Source: Ruminococcus sp. 210702-SL.1.03 (lineage in GTDB: Bacteria > Bacillota > Clostridia > Oscillospirales > Ruminococcaceae). From it: a stretch of 64,000 bases of DNA. The notes under the pieces are model-generated. The model was not told where the DNA came from, made no database searches, and was given only the letters and a program-made list of their open reading frames with translations. The DNA lies in contig NZ_JAJCLZ010000002.1 of NCBI RefSeq assembly GCF_020559915.1, positions 62,001 through 126,000 on the forward strand. The letters are read 5' to 3'. Both the position numbers and the translations under genes were made by a program. Positions 43,458-52,377 of this stretch are shown here, piece after piece. The stretch's first letter is position 1. Each line of letters starts with the position of its first letter.

Positions 43458-43813
43458 TTGATTTCCTCCGTAGGTGATTTGAAATGCCTATATTCATGTA
43501 GGCACAATGTATCCGTAAAGTTGTTCATTTTCTATGATACCAAACAAAAATGAAGTCGTTGTTAATAATTGACTAACTTATAACTTTTAGCATTTTGTTT
43601 AGATTTTATTTAGATTTACATTTACGCTGTTTTCACGGCAATTTTCTGTCCGAAAAAAATCCCTTTACCCTTGACATATTTTATTAAAAATGATATACTT
43701 ATATATGAATGTTTTTTGGTCAAAATGGCTCGAAGCGTTCCGAAAACGTTTGATATTTGCCGTATTTGCATGGTTTTTGTGATACATAAAAAGGAAAGTA
43801 TGAGGAGATAGTT
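43458..43813 (+). promoter_or_regulatory. Divergent intergenic region with the acylation operon promoter
   Basis: TTGACA (43671-43676), 17-nt spacer, TATACT (43694-43699) point to the MBOAT gene; the leader is about 107 nt. At 43499-43518 the 20-mer TAGGCACAATGTATCCGTAA matches the amt leader at 5249-5280 apart from a 12-nt gap. AT-rich DNA between them holds no ORF. Confidence 0.6.
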
Positions 43814-45232
43814 ATGGTTTTTGCAGACGAATTGTTCCTGTTTTTGTTCCTGCCACTATGTTTGGCATTTTATTTCATAATGCCGAAGGTGCAGATGAAA
43901 AACAATGTTCTGATAATTTTCTCGCTGCTGTTTTACGCGTGGGGCGAGCAGCTTTATCTGCTGCTGCTCATCGGCTCTTCGCTGATAAACTACGCCGCGG
44001 GCAGGCTGCTGGAAAAGCACCGCGATACTAAGCAGGGCAAGGCTTGGCTGGCGCTCGCGCTCGTAATAAACATCGGGCTGCTCGGCGCTTTCAAGTACAG
44101 CGGCTTCATCGCCGATAATCTGAACCTTATCCCCGGTGTGAACATACCCGTGCCGCAGCTGCATATGCCCATCGGAATATCTTTCTTTACGTTCCAGAAT
44201 ATCTCATACACACTCGACTGCTGGTGGGATAAAACGCCCGCACAGCGCAGTTTCAGAAAATACCTGCTTTACATCTCGATGTTCCCGCAGCTTGTCGCCG
44301 GCCCGATAGTCCGCTACTCGCTCATCGCGCAGGAGATCGACGACCGCCGCACCACGCTGGAGGATCTCTCGGCAGGTTTCAGCCGCGTTATCATCGGCAT
44401 ATCCAAAAAAGTCATCATCGCCAATAATCTCAACTCCGCCGTTACGGCGTGCCTCGGTCAGTCCTCCGACGGCTACGCTGCCGCATCAAATCTCACCGCG
44501 CTGGGCGCATGGTACGGCGCGGCGCTTGTTGCCCTTTGGTACTACTTCGATTTCTCGGGCTACTCCGACATCGCCATCGGCTTGGGACGCATTTTCGGCT
44601 TCCATTTCGACGAAAACTTCAACTACCCCTTCATCTGCAAGAGCATAGCCGAGTTTTGGCAGAGATGGCACATCTCTCTCGGAAGCTTTTTCCGCGACTA
44701 CCTGCTCTATGTGCCGATATTTGGCAGACGCCGCAAGTACGGCGGACTTTTCCTCGTTTGGTTCTGCACGGGTCTTTGGCACGGCGCAAGCTGGAACTTC
44801 ATTCTCTGGGGACTTTACTACGGACTTTTCATCTTCATCGAAACGCTCATCGGCAAGAAACGCATGAAGAAAATGCCAAAAGTCGCCGCGCATATCTACA
44901 CCAAGATCGTCATTATCGCAGGATTCGGCATATTCTATTTCGAGAGCCTGCCCGCCCTCGGCAACTTTTTCAAGGCGCTCGCGGGCTTCGGCAGCGGCTT
45001 TACCAACGCCATCACCAACGCGCTTTTCATGCAGTACATATTCCTGTTCGCGTTCGCGGTGCTGTTCACCATGCCCGTTATCCCCGCGATAAAGAGGCGT
45101 GCCGAGCGCAGTGCGGGCGCTTCCGCGGCGGTATCGGTGGCGGGTATCGTGCTCAACGCTGCTCTGCTGCTGTTCTGCGCTGTGCTGCTGCTTAATTCTA
45201 CCAACAACCCGTTTTTGTATTTCAGATTTTAA
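43814..45232 (+). CDS. MBOAT-family O-acyltransferase (AlgI/DltB-like)
   Basis: A 472-residue polytopic membrane protein of the MBOAT family that passes an acyl group across the membrane to an envelope polymer. The diagnostic histidine lies in GLWHGASWNFILWGLYYG (near residue 320); FQNISYTLDCWW and FSGYSDIAIGLGRIFG are further AlgI-type blocks. About eleven hydrophobic segments are visible. AGGAGATAG precedes the ATG. The following DHHW, FkbH-like and carrier-protein genes point to an acyl-carrier-linked donor, as in dlt systems. Confidence 0.92.
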   Translation: MVFADELFLFLFLPLCLAFYFIMPKVQMKNNVLIIFSLLFYAWGEQLYLLLLIGSSLINYAAGRLLEKHRDTKQGKAWLALALVINIGLLGAFKYSGFIADNLNLIPGVNIPVPQLHMPIGISFFTFQNISYTLDCWWDKTPAQRSFRKYLLYISMFPQLVAGPIVRYSLIAQEIDDRRTTLEDLSAGFSRVIIGISKKVIIANNLNSAVTACLGQSSDGYAAASNLTALGAWYGAALVALWYYFDFSGYSDIAIGLGRIFGFHFDENFNYPFICKSIAEFWQRWHISLGSFFRDYLLYVPIFGRRRKYGGLFLVWFCTGLWHGASWNFILWGLYYGLFIFIETLIGKKRMKKMPKVAAHIYTKIVIIAGFGIFYFESLPALGNFFKALAGFGSGFTNAITNALFMQYIFLFAFAVLFTMPVIPAIKRRAERSAGASAAVSVAGIVLNAALLLFCAVLLLNSTNNPFLYFRF

Positions 45233-45250
45233 AGAGAGGAGAGCGCCGCT

Positions 45251-47794
45251 ATGAGCGATAACAAAAATATCCATGATATGACAGAAGAAGATATAATCGA
45301 CTCGGTAAAAAACGTTGATATAAAGATACGCGATTACCGCGCGGACGATGATTTCGAGCAGATGCTTGCTCAGCTCAACAGCCGTAATAAGCCGAAAGAG
45401 CCAGCTCCCGCAAAGTCTGAAACTAAGCCGGCTAAGCCCGCCGAGTCTACTGAACCTGCTCAGACGGCTCAGCCTGCTGCCTCTGCCGGCGCGGACAAGC
45501 CTGTTCAGCATAAACAGCCGCCGAAGAAACGTCCTGCGGGTCAGAAGCCTGCGGGCAAGAAGCGCCCTGCGGGTCAAGCAGGTCAGACAGGTCGGTCGGG
45601 TCAGAAAAAGCCCGCGCCTGCCAACGCCAACGTTAAGAAGCCCGCGAACGGTGCAGATCCTGCTAAGTCAGCGCCGCCAAAGCAGGCTAAAAAGCCCGAA
45701 AAGCAGCCTGCGAAAGCTCCCGAAAAAGAGCCTGAGCAGCCGCTTATCCCAAATCTGGAAGAGATATGGAAGAACCCCAACCTTGCAGATGGCGGCAGAG
45801 TAGCCATGAATATCAAGACCGACCTGCGCAAGGAGATAAAGATAACCATTCCGAAAGAGCTTGCCGAGAAGCCGAAGCAGAAGCCCGCGCCCGTGAAGTC
45901 AGATAAGTCGGAAAAGGCTGTAAACGCTGACAAGAGCGCAGACAGTGCGAAGTCGGGCAAGGCTGAAAAGCCCGCCGCCGCGGAGAACGTGCCCGCCGCT
46001 TCGTCAGAGCTTGCCGCGCAGCTCAAAGCCGCTAAGATGGCTAAGTCTGCGCAGTCGGCAAAATCTGCGCAGTCGGCAAAATCTGCGCAGTCAGCCGGAT
46101 CTGCACCGAAAAAAGCGGCTGAAAAAGCCGTGCCTGCAATGGCCGCCGCCACCCTGCCTATGGACGCGGGCATCAGCGGCAGATCGGCTAAATCTGAAAG
46201 ATCATCAAAATCTGGCATAAAGCGCAAAGCTCCCGCGCAGACCGCGCCCGTGACCATGACCAAACAGGAGATAGCGCACAAGCAGTTTGCGATCGTGAAC
46301 GTAATTGTCTGCTTTGCGATATTCTTCGGGCTGGGATTTTTTCTGCTGGTATGCCAGCGCGAGAGCGGCTTTATCCAGTCGGAAAACCGCAACCTCGCCG
46401 AAAAGCCGAAGCTGACGGTGCAGGCGCTGCTTGACGGCAGCTATTTCACTGATATTTCCAAATGGTACACCGATACCGTGCCGGGAAGAGAGGAGCTAAA
46501 GCCTGTATCTTCCAATTTTTCAAAGCTTTTTGGCATTACACTGCACGATGTAAAGATAAAGGGCGACCTCGCGCCCGCTGTAAAGGAAGAGCTTGACGAG
46601 GCGCAGACCAAGAAAACGGAGGAGGTAACGATAAACACCGACTTCTCCAACACGCAGACTACGGCTAAGAAAAAGAAGAAGAAAAAGACCAGCGAAAAGC
46701 TGGCTGACGTGCCCGAAAACCTCGACGACGGCGAGTGGATGGGCAACGTAGTAGTATCGGGCAAAGGCAAGAACGTGCGCGCTATGAGCGCATTTTACGG
46801 CACTTTCGATATGGGCAAGAAGTATGCCGAAACGATAAACAAGTACCGCGATGACCTTACCGATCAGATAAATATGTACACTATGAATATGCCCACCTCG
46901 GCGGCTTACTATATGCCCTCGAACCTCGCTGACCAGTTCACCTCTCAGCACGACTGCATAAAGAACATCGGCAATAATCTGAACGGCATAGTCAACGTAG
47001 ACGTGTACAGTACCCTCGACGAGCACAAGAGCGAGTACATCTACTCCCGCACCGACCATCACTGGGCACCGCTGGGCGCTTACTACGCCGCTAAGGTCTT
47101 CGCCGAAAAGTCGAAGGTAGATTTCCCCGACCTCAAGACCTACGAGGAGTGCAAGATAGAGGATTTCGTCGGCACGATGTACGCTTACAGCGATTATGAT
47201 GAAGAGCTGGCGAACAACCCCGATACCTTTATCTACTACAAGCCCGACAATAACTACACGGTAACCTATTACGACACCGCTTTCCAAAACGCGCAGACGG
47301 GCGCTTCGCTCTTCTTCGACTACGCTTCGGGCGTAAACTGCTATTCGGCGATACTGGGCAGAGATGACGTGATAGCCGAGCTGGATACCGACTGCACCAA
47401 CGGCAGAACGCTGGTCATTTTCAAAGACAGCTTCGGCAACGCGCTCGTGCCTTTCCTCACCCACAGCTTCTCTAAGATATACGTTTGCGATTTCAGATAT
47501 TTCGACCTCAACGCGATCGATTTCATCGAAAACGTGGGCGCTACCGACGTGCTTTTCGCGGTATCGATCGCGGCGGCGCATACTGAGTCGCACATAAACG
47601 CCATCGGCAACGACCGCATACAGACCGACAGCACCGCGAGCGCCGATACCGACGCGGACGCTAACGGCAATGCCAACGGTCTGCCCGAAGAGTATATCCC
47701 CGGCGACGACACGCAGGGCGGCTCTGACGGTGACGACGGCACAGGCAACGGCGATACGAACAACGGCAATGATTACGGCGGTCAGCAGTGGTGA
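45251..47794 (+). CDS. DHHW-motif (AlgJ/AlgX-like) membrane-anchored acylation protein
   Basis: An 847-residue protein. Residues 1 to about 345 are a cytoplasmic disordered region rich in Lys, Pro, Ala and Ser. One membrane helix follows (about 350-372, FAIVNVIVCFAIFFGLGFFLLV), then an extracytoplasmic SGNH-like domain with the signature RTDHHWAPLGAYYAA (near 600) and FKDSFGNALVPFL. The C-terminus is a Gly/Asn/Asp-rich tail. DHHW proteins assist MBOAT enzymes in O-acylation of glycans. The very long N-terminal tail facing the FkbH/ACP side is unusual. Confidence 0.85.
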   Translation: MSDNKNIHDMTEEDIIDSVKNVDIKIRDYRADDDFEQMLAQLNSRNKPKEPAPAKSETKPAKPAESTEPAQTAQPAASAGADKPVQHKQPPKKRPAGQKPAGKKRPAGQAGQTGRSGQKKPAPANANVKKPANGADPAKSAPPKQAKKPEKQPAKAPEKEPEQPLIPNLEEIWKNPNLADGGRVAMNIKTDLRKEIKITIPKELAEKPKQKPAPVKSDKSEKAVNADKSADSAKSGKAEKPAAAENVPAASSELAAQLKAAKMAKSAQSAKSAQSAKSAQSAGSAPKKAAEKAVPAMAAATLPMDAGISGRSAKSERSSKSGIKRKAPAQTAPVTMTKQEIAHKQFAIVNVIVCFAIFFGLGFFLLVCQRESGFIQSENRNLAEKPKLTVQALLDGSYFTDISKWYTDTVPGREELKPVSSNFSKLFGITLHDVKIKGDLAPAVKEELDEAQTKKTEEVTINTDFSNTQTTAKKKKKKKTSEKLADVPENLDDGEWMGNVVVSGKGKNVRAMSAFYGTFDMGKKYAETINKYRDDLTDQINMYTMNMPTSAAYYMPSNLADQFTSQHDCIKNIGNNLNGIVNVDVYSTLDEHKSEYIYSRTDHHWAPLGAYYAAKVFAEKSKVDFPDLKTYEECKIEDFVGTMYAYSDYDEELANNPDTFIYYKPDNNYTVTYYDTAFQNAQTGASLFFDYASGVNCYSAILGRDDVIAELDTDCTNGRTLVIFKDSFGNALVPFLTHSFSKIYVCDFRYFDLNAIDFIENVGATDVLFAVSIAAAHTESHINAIGNDRIQTDSTASADTDADANGNANGLPEEYIPGDDTQGGSDGDDGTGNGDTNNGNDYGGQQW
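46043..46096 (+). repeat. In-frame 18-bp tandem repeat in the DHHW gene
   Basis: Three copies of an 18-bp unit (AAATCTGCGCAGTCGGCA and variants) encode KSAQSA repeats in the disordered cytoplasmic tail. Because the unit is a multiple of three, copy number can change without a frameshift. Confidence 0.8.
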
Positions 47795-47852
47795 CATCTG
47801 ACAAGTTGCCCATCTGTCCCACTGACAGCCGAATAGACGGGAGATAACAGCT

Positions 47853-49631
47853 ATGCTGAAAGAATTGGAATACCCATTTGACGCGAGCCTTATACTCAAA
47901 AAGCGCCGCGCCTTTAAACGTACTCTGCTCGCCGACGGCAGCAGCCGCATACGCAGGAAAATCGCCGTGCTGGGCGGCTCTACCACCGATGACGTAGTTT
48001 CCGCGGCGGAACTTTTTCTGCTGAATTTTGGTATAGAGGCGGAGTTTTACCAGTCGGAATACGCTATGTTCTGGGAGGACGGCGTTTTCGGCAACGAGGA
48101 GCTTGAAGCTTTCAAGCCCGACCTCATATATATATGCACATCTACCGTGAATTTACAGTTTCGCAGCGACCCCGCGCTCACGAAAGAGCAAGCGGAGGAG
48201 ATATTCGCGGCGCAGTATTCGCGCTTTGAAACGCTTTGGCAGAAGCTGGAGCGCTTCCATTGCCCGATAATACAGAACAATTTCGAGCAGCCGCCATACG
48301 CGCTGATGGGCAGTATGGATAGCTGGGACTACCGCGGACTGGGATACTTTGTAAACCGCATGAATCTCAAACTGGCGGAGTATGCGCAGTCGCACGAGGG
48401 ATTTTACCTGCTAGACCTCGCCCGCACCGCCGCGGAGTATGGTCTGAACGAGTGGCACGACCGCAGTTATTGGTTTATGTACAAATATATGTGTGCACGG
48501 CTGGCTGTTCCAAACATCGGCTACAAGCTCGCGCTCATCGTCAAGAGCATTTACGGCAAAAACCGCAAGATGCTCGCGCTAGACCTCGACAACACGCTTT
48601 GGGGCGGCGTAGTCGGCGACGACGGAGTAGAGGGCATAGCCATCGGGCAGGAAACGGGCACGGCGCAGGCGTATTACGAATTACAGCAGTACGTCGGCGA
48701 CCTAAAAAAGCTCGGCGTGGTGCTCACCGTCTGCTCGAAAAACGAGGAGGAGAACGCCATTGCGGGGCTGGAGCACCCCGAGGGCGCGCTGAAGCCCGCC
48801 GATTTTGCCGTGATAAAGGCGAACTGGGAGCCGAAAGACCGCAATCTGCTTGAAACAGTGCAGGGGATAGGCCTGCTGCCCTCGGCGATAGTATTTGCCG
48901 ACGACAACCCCGCCGAGCGCGAAAAGGTGCGCCGCGGAGTGCCCGAAGCCGCCGTTCCCGAGCTGGACGAGGTGTACCGCTACATTGGCGAGATAAGCGG
49001 GGCGGGCTATTTCGAGCCGGTAAGCATCTCGGCGGACGACCTGAAACGCAGCGAGATGTACCGCCAAAACGCTCAGCGCGCGCAGCTGCAAGCGCAGACG
49101 GAGGACTACGGCGAATACCTCGCGAGCCTGCAAATGCACGCCGAGATAGCGCCTTTCAAGCCAATGTATATCCAGCGTATAACTCAGCTTACAAATAAAA
49201 GCAACCAATTCAACCTCACCACCCGCCGCTACACGCAGAGCGAGATGGAGCAGCTAGCTCAGTCGCCCGAGTGCGTGACGCTTTACGGAAAGCTGGCGGA
49301 TAAATTCGGCGACAACGGCGTAGTTTCCGTCATCGTCGGCGAGAAGCAGGGCAGCGACCTCAACATCGCGCTTTGGCTGATGAGCTGCCGCGTGCTGAAG
49401 CGCGACATGGAGCTTGCTATGCTCGACGAACTGGTGAAAAACGCCGCAAACGCAGGCATTTCGCGGCTCATCGGCAGGTACATACCCTCGGCGAAGAACA
49501 AGATGGTGAAGGATCTTTACCCCGAAACGCTCGGCTTTTCGCCAGTCAGCGCCGATGAGAACGGCGTTACCGTGTGGGAATTAAAACTGGATAATTATGT
49601 TAATAAAAACAAATATATAGAGGTCAACTGA
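47853..49631 (+). CDS. FkbH-like HAD-IIIC family enzyme
   Basis: A 592-residue protein in three parts: an N-terminal SGNH-like region (about 1-230), a HAD subfamily IIIC domain with ALDLDNTLWGGVVGDDG (near 243) and VFADDNPAERE (near 350), and a C-terminal GNAT-like region with ITQLTNKSNQFNLTTRRYT (near 440). Characterised FkbH proteins dephosphorylate 1,3-bisphosphoglycerate and load the glyceryl unit on an acyl carrier protein. The adjacent carrier gene supports such a role; the actual acyl group is inferred. Confidence 0.85.
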   Translation: MLKELEYPFDASLILKKRRAFKRTLLADGSSRIRRKIAVLGGSTTDDVVSAAELFLLNFGIEAEFYQSEYAMFWEDGVFGNEELEAFKPDLIYICTSTVNLQFRSDPALTKEQAEEIFAAQYSRFETLWQKLERFHCPIIQNNFEQPPYALMGSMDSWDYRGLGYFVNRMNLKLAEYAQSHEGFYLLDLARTAAEYGLNEWHDRSYWFMYKYMCARLAVPNIGYKLALIVKSIYGKNRKMLALDLDNTLWGGVVGDDGVEGIAIGQETGTAQAYYELQQYVGDLKKLGVVLTVCSKNEEENAIAGLEHPEGALKPADFAVIKANWEPKDRNLLETVQGIGLLPSAIVFADDNPAEREKVRRGVPEAAVPELDEVYRYIGEISGAGYFEPVSISADDLKRSEMYRQNAQRAQLQAQTEDYGEYLASLQMHAEIAPFKPMYIQRITQLTNKSNQFNLTTRRYTQSEMEQLAQSPECVTLYGKLADKFGDNGVVSVIVGEKQGSDLNIALWLMSCRVLKRDMELAMLDELVKNAANAGISRLIGRYIPSAKNKMVKDLYPETLGFSPVSADENGVTVWELKLDNYVNKNKYIEVN

Positions 49632-49650
49632 CATAGAAAGGAAGAAAATT

Positions 49651-49890
49651 ATGAGCGAAAAGGAAATTTACAGCAGACTCGAAGAGGTTTTCAGCGATGT
49701 TTTTGACGAGGACATCAACCTTACTGCCGCCACCACCGCCGACGACATCGAGGATTGGGACTCCATCGAGCACATCAACCTCATCGGCGCAGTAGAGGAC
49801 GAATTTGGCATACGCTTCAAAATGGGCGAGGTCAGCGGCATGAAAAACGTGGGCGAGATGGTAAAAATTATAGCTTCACGCGCTAAATAA
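49651..49890 (+). CDS. Acyl carrier protein
   Basis: A 79-residue four-helix carrier. The phosphopantetheine serine is in DWDSIEHINLIGAVEDEF (near residue 36), close to the DSL motif of standard ACPs but with Ser-Ile, as in specialised carriers. It follows the FkbH-like gene by 19 nt with site AAAGGAAG and ends the operon. It probably accepts the acyl unit from the FkbH-like enzyme and presents it to the MBOAT protein. Confidence 0.92.
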   Translation: MSEKEIYSRLEEVFSDVFDEDINLTAATTADDIEDWDSIEHINLIGAVEDEFGIRFKMGEVSGMKNVGEMVKIIASRAK

Positions 49891-49985
49891 TGCAAAAAAA
49901 TGCGCTTTGACAGCCAAAAATGCTGAAAAAACACCCCGCGAATTTGTTAAAACAGCCAAAAATAAAAATTTTGGCGCGAAACCTA

Positions 49986-50014
49986 TTGACAACCGCCGAA
50001 CGATTTTGTATAAT
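49986..50014 (+). promoter_or_regulatory. Promoter of the second amtB-glnK unit
   Basis: TTGACA (49986-49991), 17-nt spacer, TATAAT (50009-50014): exact consensus. Confidence 0.8.
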
Positions 50015-50267
50015 ATATGTACACTGATAAATTAGTTTACGTAAACAACAAATTCAGATTCGGAAAAATCAATGGTCGAAAATGACCTTGCATAATTTTA
50101 GGAACAAAGGAGTTCACCTTTTGCGTACCGCTTTTCGCTGCAACCGCATTTGCAGCGGATAAGGATCACAGCTGCGGCAGGCAAATACTGGTGGGCTCTT
50201 TTTATTTTGCGAATTTTGCAGCTTTCTAGCTTTCTATGATTTATAAGCAGTTTGGGAGGAAATACTA
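50015..50267 (+). promoter_or_regulatory. Long structured leader before amtB
   Basis: About 245 nt. It holds an 8-bp hairpin CGCTGCAA/TTGCAGCG (near 50138-50160, hexaloop CCGCAT) that competes with TACCGCT/AGCGG pairing, a GGTC/GACC hairpin near 50093, and a T-run near 50197 (GGGCTCTTTTTATTTT). The A1/G4 hexaloops of the other amt leader are not present. I cannot assign it to a riboswitch class; alternative pairing upstream of a T-run hints at attenuation. Confidence 0.4.
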
Positions 50268-51506
50268 ATGAATGCAGATATAGGCTTTGTGCTCATTTGC
50301 GCGGCGTTCGTTTTCTTTATGACGCCCGGTCTTGCCTGCTTTTACGGCGGACTTGTGCGCAAGAAAAATACGGTAAATACGATGATGACTTCCATTTTTA
50401 TCATCGGCACGGGAATAGTTATGTGGGTGCTTTTCGGCTACTCTCTCTCATTCGCGCCGACAGATAACGGAATCATCGGCAATTTCAGCTGGCTGGGACT
50501 CGAAGGCGTATCACTGGATAAGGGTTACACCGAAGGCGCGGCTATACCAAATATGGTGTTCTGCGCATTTCAGATGATGTTCGCGGTCATCACCCCCGCG
50601 CTTATCACGGGCGCGGTAGCGGGCAGAATGAAGTTCAAGTCGCTGTTTACATTCATCGTTCTTTGGAGCATCGTGGTCTACTACCCGCTGGCGCACATGG
50701 TCTGGGCGCAGAACGGCGTGCTAGGTCTTGACGGTATCGGCGCGCTGGACTTCGCGGGCGGTGACGTTGTACATATCAGCTCGGGCGTTTCGGCGCTGGT
50801 GCTCTGCATACTGCTCGGCAAACGCCGCGACTACGACCACGCAGCTTACAGGATACACAATATCCCGACGGTAATGATCGGCGCATCGCTGCTGATGTTC
50901 GGCTGGTTCGGTTTCAACGCCGGCTCGGCGCTCGCTGCTGACGGTCTTGCGGCACACGCTTTCATGACCACCGCCGCTTCCGCCGCCGCCGCGCTGCTCT
51001 CTTGGATGTTCTGCGACGTTATCAAAAACGGCAAGCCTACCCTCATAGGCGCTTGCACAGGCATGGTTGCGGGACTTGTAGGCATCACCCCCGGCGCGGG
51101 CTTCGTGCCGATATGGGCGGCAGTCGTTATAGGTCTAACCACCAGCCCCGTTTGCTTCATGATGATCTCCTTCGGCAAGAAGAAGTTCGGCTTCGATGAC
51201 GCGCTCGACGCTTTCAGCTGCCACGGTACGGGCGGCATATGGGGCGGTCTGCTGACGGGCATATTCGCTAAGGCTTCTGTCGGCGGATATGACGGCGCTA
51301 TCTACGGCGACTGGGCGCAGTTTGGCGCACAGGCAGCGGGTATCGGCATAACGGTAGTAGTTGCAGTAGTCGGCACGTTGATCTGCTACGGCATCACCAA
51401 CGCGCTGACCGGCAAGATACGCGTAGACGCTAAGGACGAGATGCTTGGTCTGGATATTACTCAGCACGGCGAAGTGGCTTATCCTTCCTTCAACGGTCTG
51501 GAATAA
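50268..51506 (+). CDS. amtB: Ammonium transporter
   Basis: A 412-residue Amt/Mep/Rh channel with 11 helices and the N-out topology expected without a cleaved signal. DFAGGDVVHISSG and SCHGTGGIWGG carry the twin histidines of the pore; FFMTPGLACFYGGLVRKKN is the conserved first helix. GGGAGG precedes ATG 50268. The next gene is glnK, giving the classical unfused amtB-glnK pair, unlike the Amt-P-II fusion at 5343. Confidence 0.95.
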   Translation: MNADIGFVLICAAFVFFMTPGLACFYGGLVRKKNTVNTMMTSIFIIGTGIVMWVLFGYSLSFAPTDNGIIGNFSWLGLEGVSLDKGYTEGAAIPNMVFCAFQMMFAVITPALITGAVAGRMKFKSLFTFIVLWSIVVYYPLAHMVWAQNGVLGLDGIGALDFAGGDVVHISSGVSALVLCILLGKRRDYDHAAYRIHNIPTVMIGASLLMFGWFGFNAGSALAADGLAAHAFMTTAASAAAALLSWMFCDVIKNGKPTLIGACTGMVAGLVGITPGAGFVPIWAAVVIGLTTSPVCFMMISFGKKKFGFDDALDAFSCHGTGGIWGGLLTGIFAKASVGGYDGAIYGDWAQFGAQAAGIGITVVVAVVGTLICYGITNALTGKIRVDAKDEMLGLDITQHGEVAYPSFNGLE

Positions 51507-51556
51507 CGGCATGACGGCATAACGGCATGATATAAGTGAGATTGGGGTGCATAAAT

Positions 51557-51940
51557 ATGGCAAATGAAGAAGTTAAACTTATTAAAATAGAGGCGATAGT
51601 GCGCGAGGAGGCTTTCCTCGACGTTAAAAACGCGCTTTCGGACATCGACGTAAACGGAATAACGGTCTATCAGGTGGTGGGTTGCGGCGTTCAGCGCGGA
51701 CTTTCCGAATATGTGCGCGGTCAGAAGGTAGACGTTCAAGTGCTGCCGAAGATCAAGTTTGAGATAGTAGTCAGCTCGGAGGAGTGGGAGCGCAAGACCA
51801 TCGAGGTCATCAAAAAGGCGGCTTACACCGGCAACCCCGGCGATGGCAAGATCTTCAGCTACGAGATCCGTCAGGCGGTGAAGATACGCACGGGCGAGAC
51901 CGGCTACGACGCGGTGCAGTCGCCGAAAGAGGAGCGCTAA
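51557..51940 (+). CDS. glnK: Nitrogen regulatory protein P-II
   Basis: A 127-residue P-II signal protein that binds ATP/ADP and 2-oxoglutarate and gates the neighbouring AmtB. The T-loop keeps the tyrosine in SEYVRGQ, and the GNPGDGKIFSYEI and KIRTGETGYDA segments form the nucleotide site. A GTG at 51536 is in frame but lacks a site; ATG 51557 follows GGGGTG. A terminator closes the unit. Confidence 0.93.
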   Translation: MANEEVKLIKIEAIVREEAFLDVKNALSDIDVNGITVYQVVGCGVQRGLSEYVRGQKVDVQVLPKIKFEIVVSSEEWERKTIEVIKKAAYTGNPGDGKIFSYEIRQAVKIRTGETGYDAVQSPKEER

Positions 51941-52000
51941 AGCCCCTCGGATAAATCAAGCTTACGAGTTATGATCTCCATACAAATAGTTACATCAGGT

Positions 52001-52032
52001 AAAGCGGCAGCTCGAAAGGGCTGCCGCTTTTC
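52001..52032 (+). terminator. Terminator after glnK
   Basis: AAAGCGGCAG (52001-52010) pairs with CTGCCGCTTT (52021-52030), then TT. Confidence 0.8.
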
Positions 52033-52048
52033 CGTCGGAAAATTGCGC

Positions 52049-52210
52049 AAAAAAAAAACAGCCGATATTCTCGGCTGCTAAAGGATCCCCTTAGAATGTT
52101 CCCTCATAATTTCACGCGAAAACTTAGGCGAAGCCGCACCCCTTTGCGCCGCCGGCAAAATTCGCCGTGCCGCAAAAACCAGTATCGCTTGCAGACCAAA
52201 GTTTACTACA
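52049..52210 (-). ncRNA. Independently transcribed small RNA of unknown class
   Basis: A minus-strand promoter (52217-52245) and a strong terminator (CAGCCGA/TCGGCTG, 52059-52077, then a T-run of about ten) define an RNA of about 160 nt without a credible ORF. It can form a stem TTTGCG/CGCAAA enclosing CGGC/GCCG, a GGC-TTC-GCC hairpin and a CTAAGG/CCTTTAG hairpin. Its 5' GGTCTGC can pair with GCAGCC of the terminator stem. Size and isolation resemble 6S-type RNAs, but the long bubble-containing helix is not evident. Confidence 0.6.
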
Positions 52211-52216
52211 ATATTT

Positions 52217-52245
52217 AATATAATACTTTAGAAATAAATTGTCAA
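52217..52245 (-). promoter_or_regulatory. Promoter of the minus-strand small RNA
   Basis: Minus strand TTGACA (52240-52245), 17-nt spacer, TATATT (52217-52222). Confidence 0.7.
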
Positions 52246-52377
52246 TGAATATGGATAAAATAATTCTGAAAATTTACCATTTAGACAATTCACGACCTGC
52301 ATTTTATGCAATAGTTACAAAATTGAACAAAAGGCAAGCGAAAACGTTTTCGGAAATGCGGCTTTTTTACGAAAATT

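Noticed and set aside
46043..46096. CRISPR-like repeat
   Set aside because: The repeats are contiguous 18-bp coding units without spacers; no cas genes are present anywhere in the window.
50015..50267. Cobalamin, TPP, glycine or T-box element in the amtB leader
   Set aside because: None of the conserved boxes I know for these classes was found.
52049..52210. Naming the minus-strand RNA as 6S RNA
   Set aside because: The size fits, but I cannot fold it into the single long helix with a central bubble that defines 6S.
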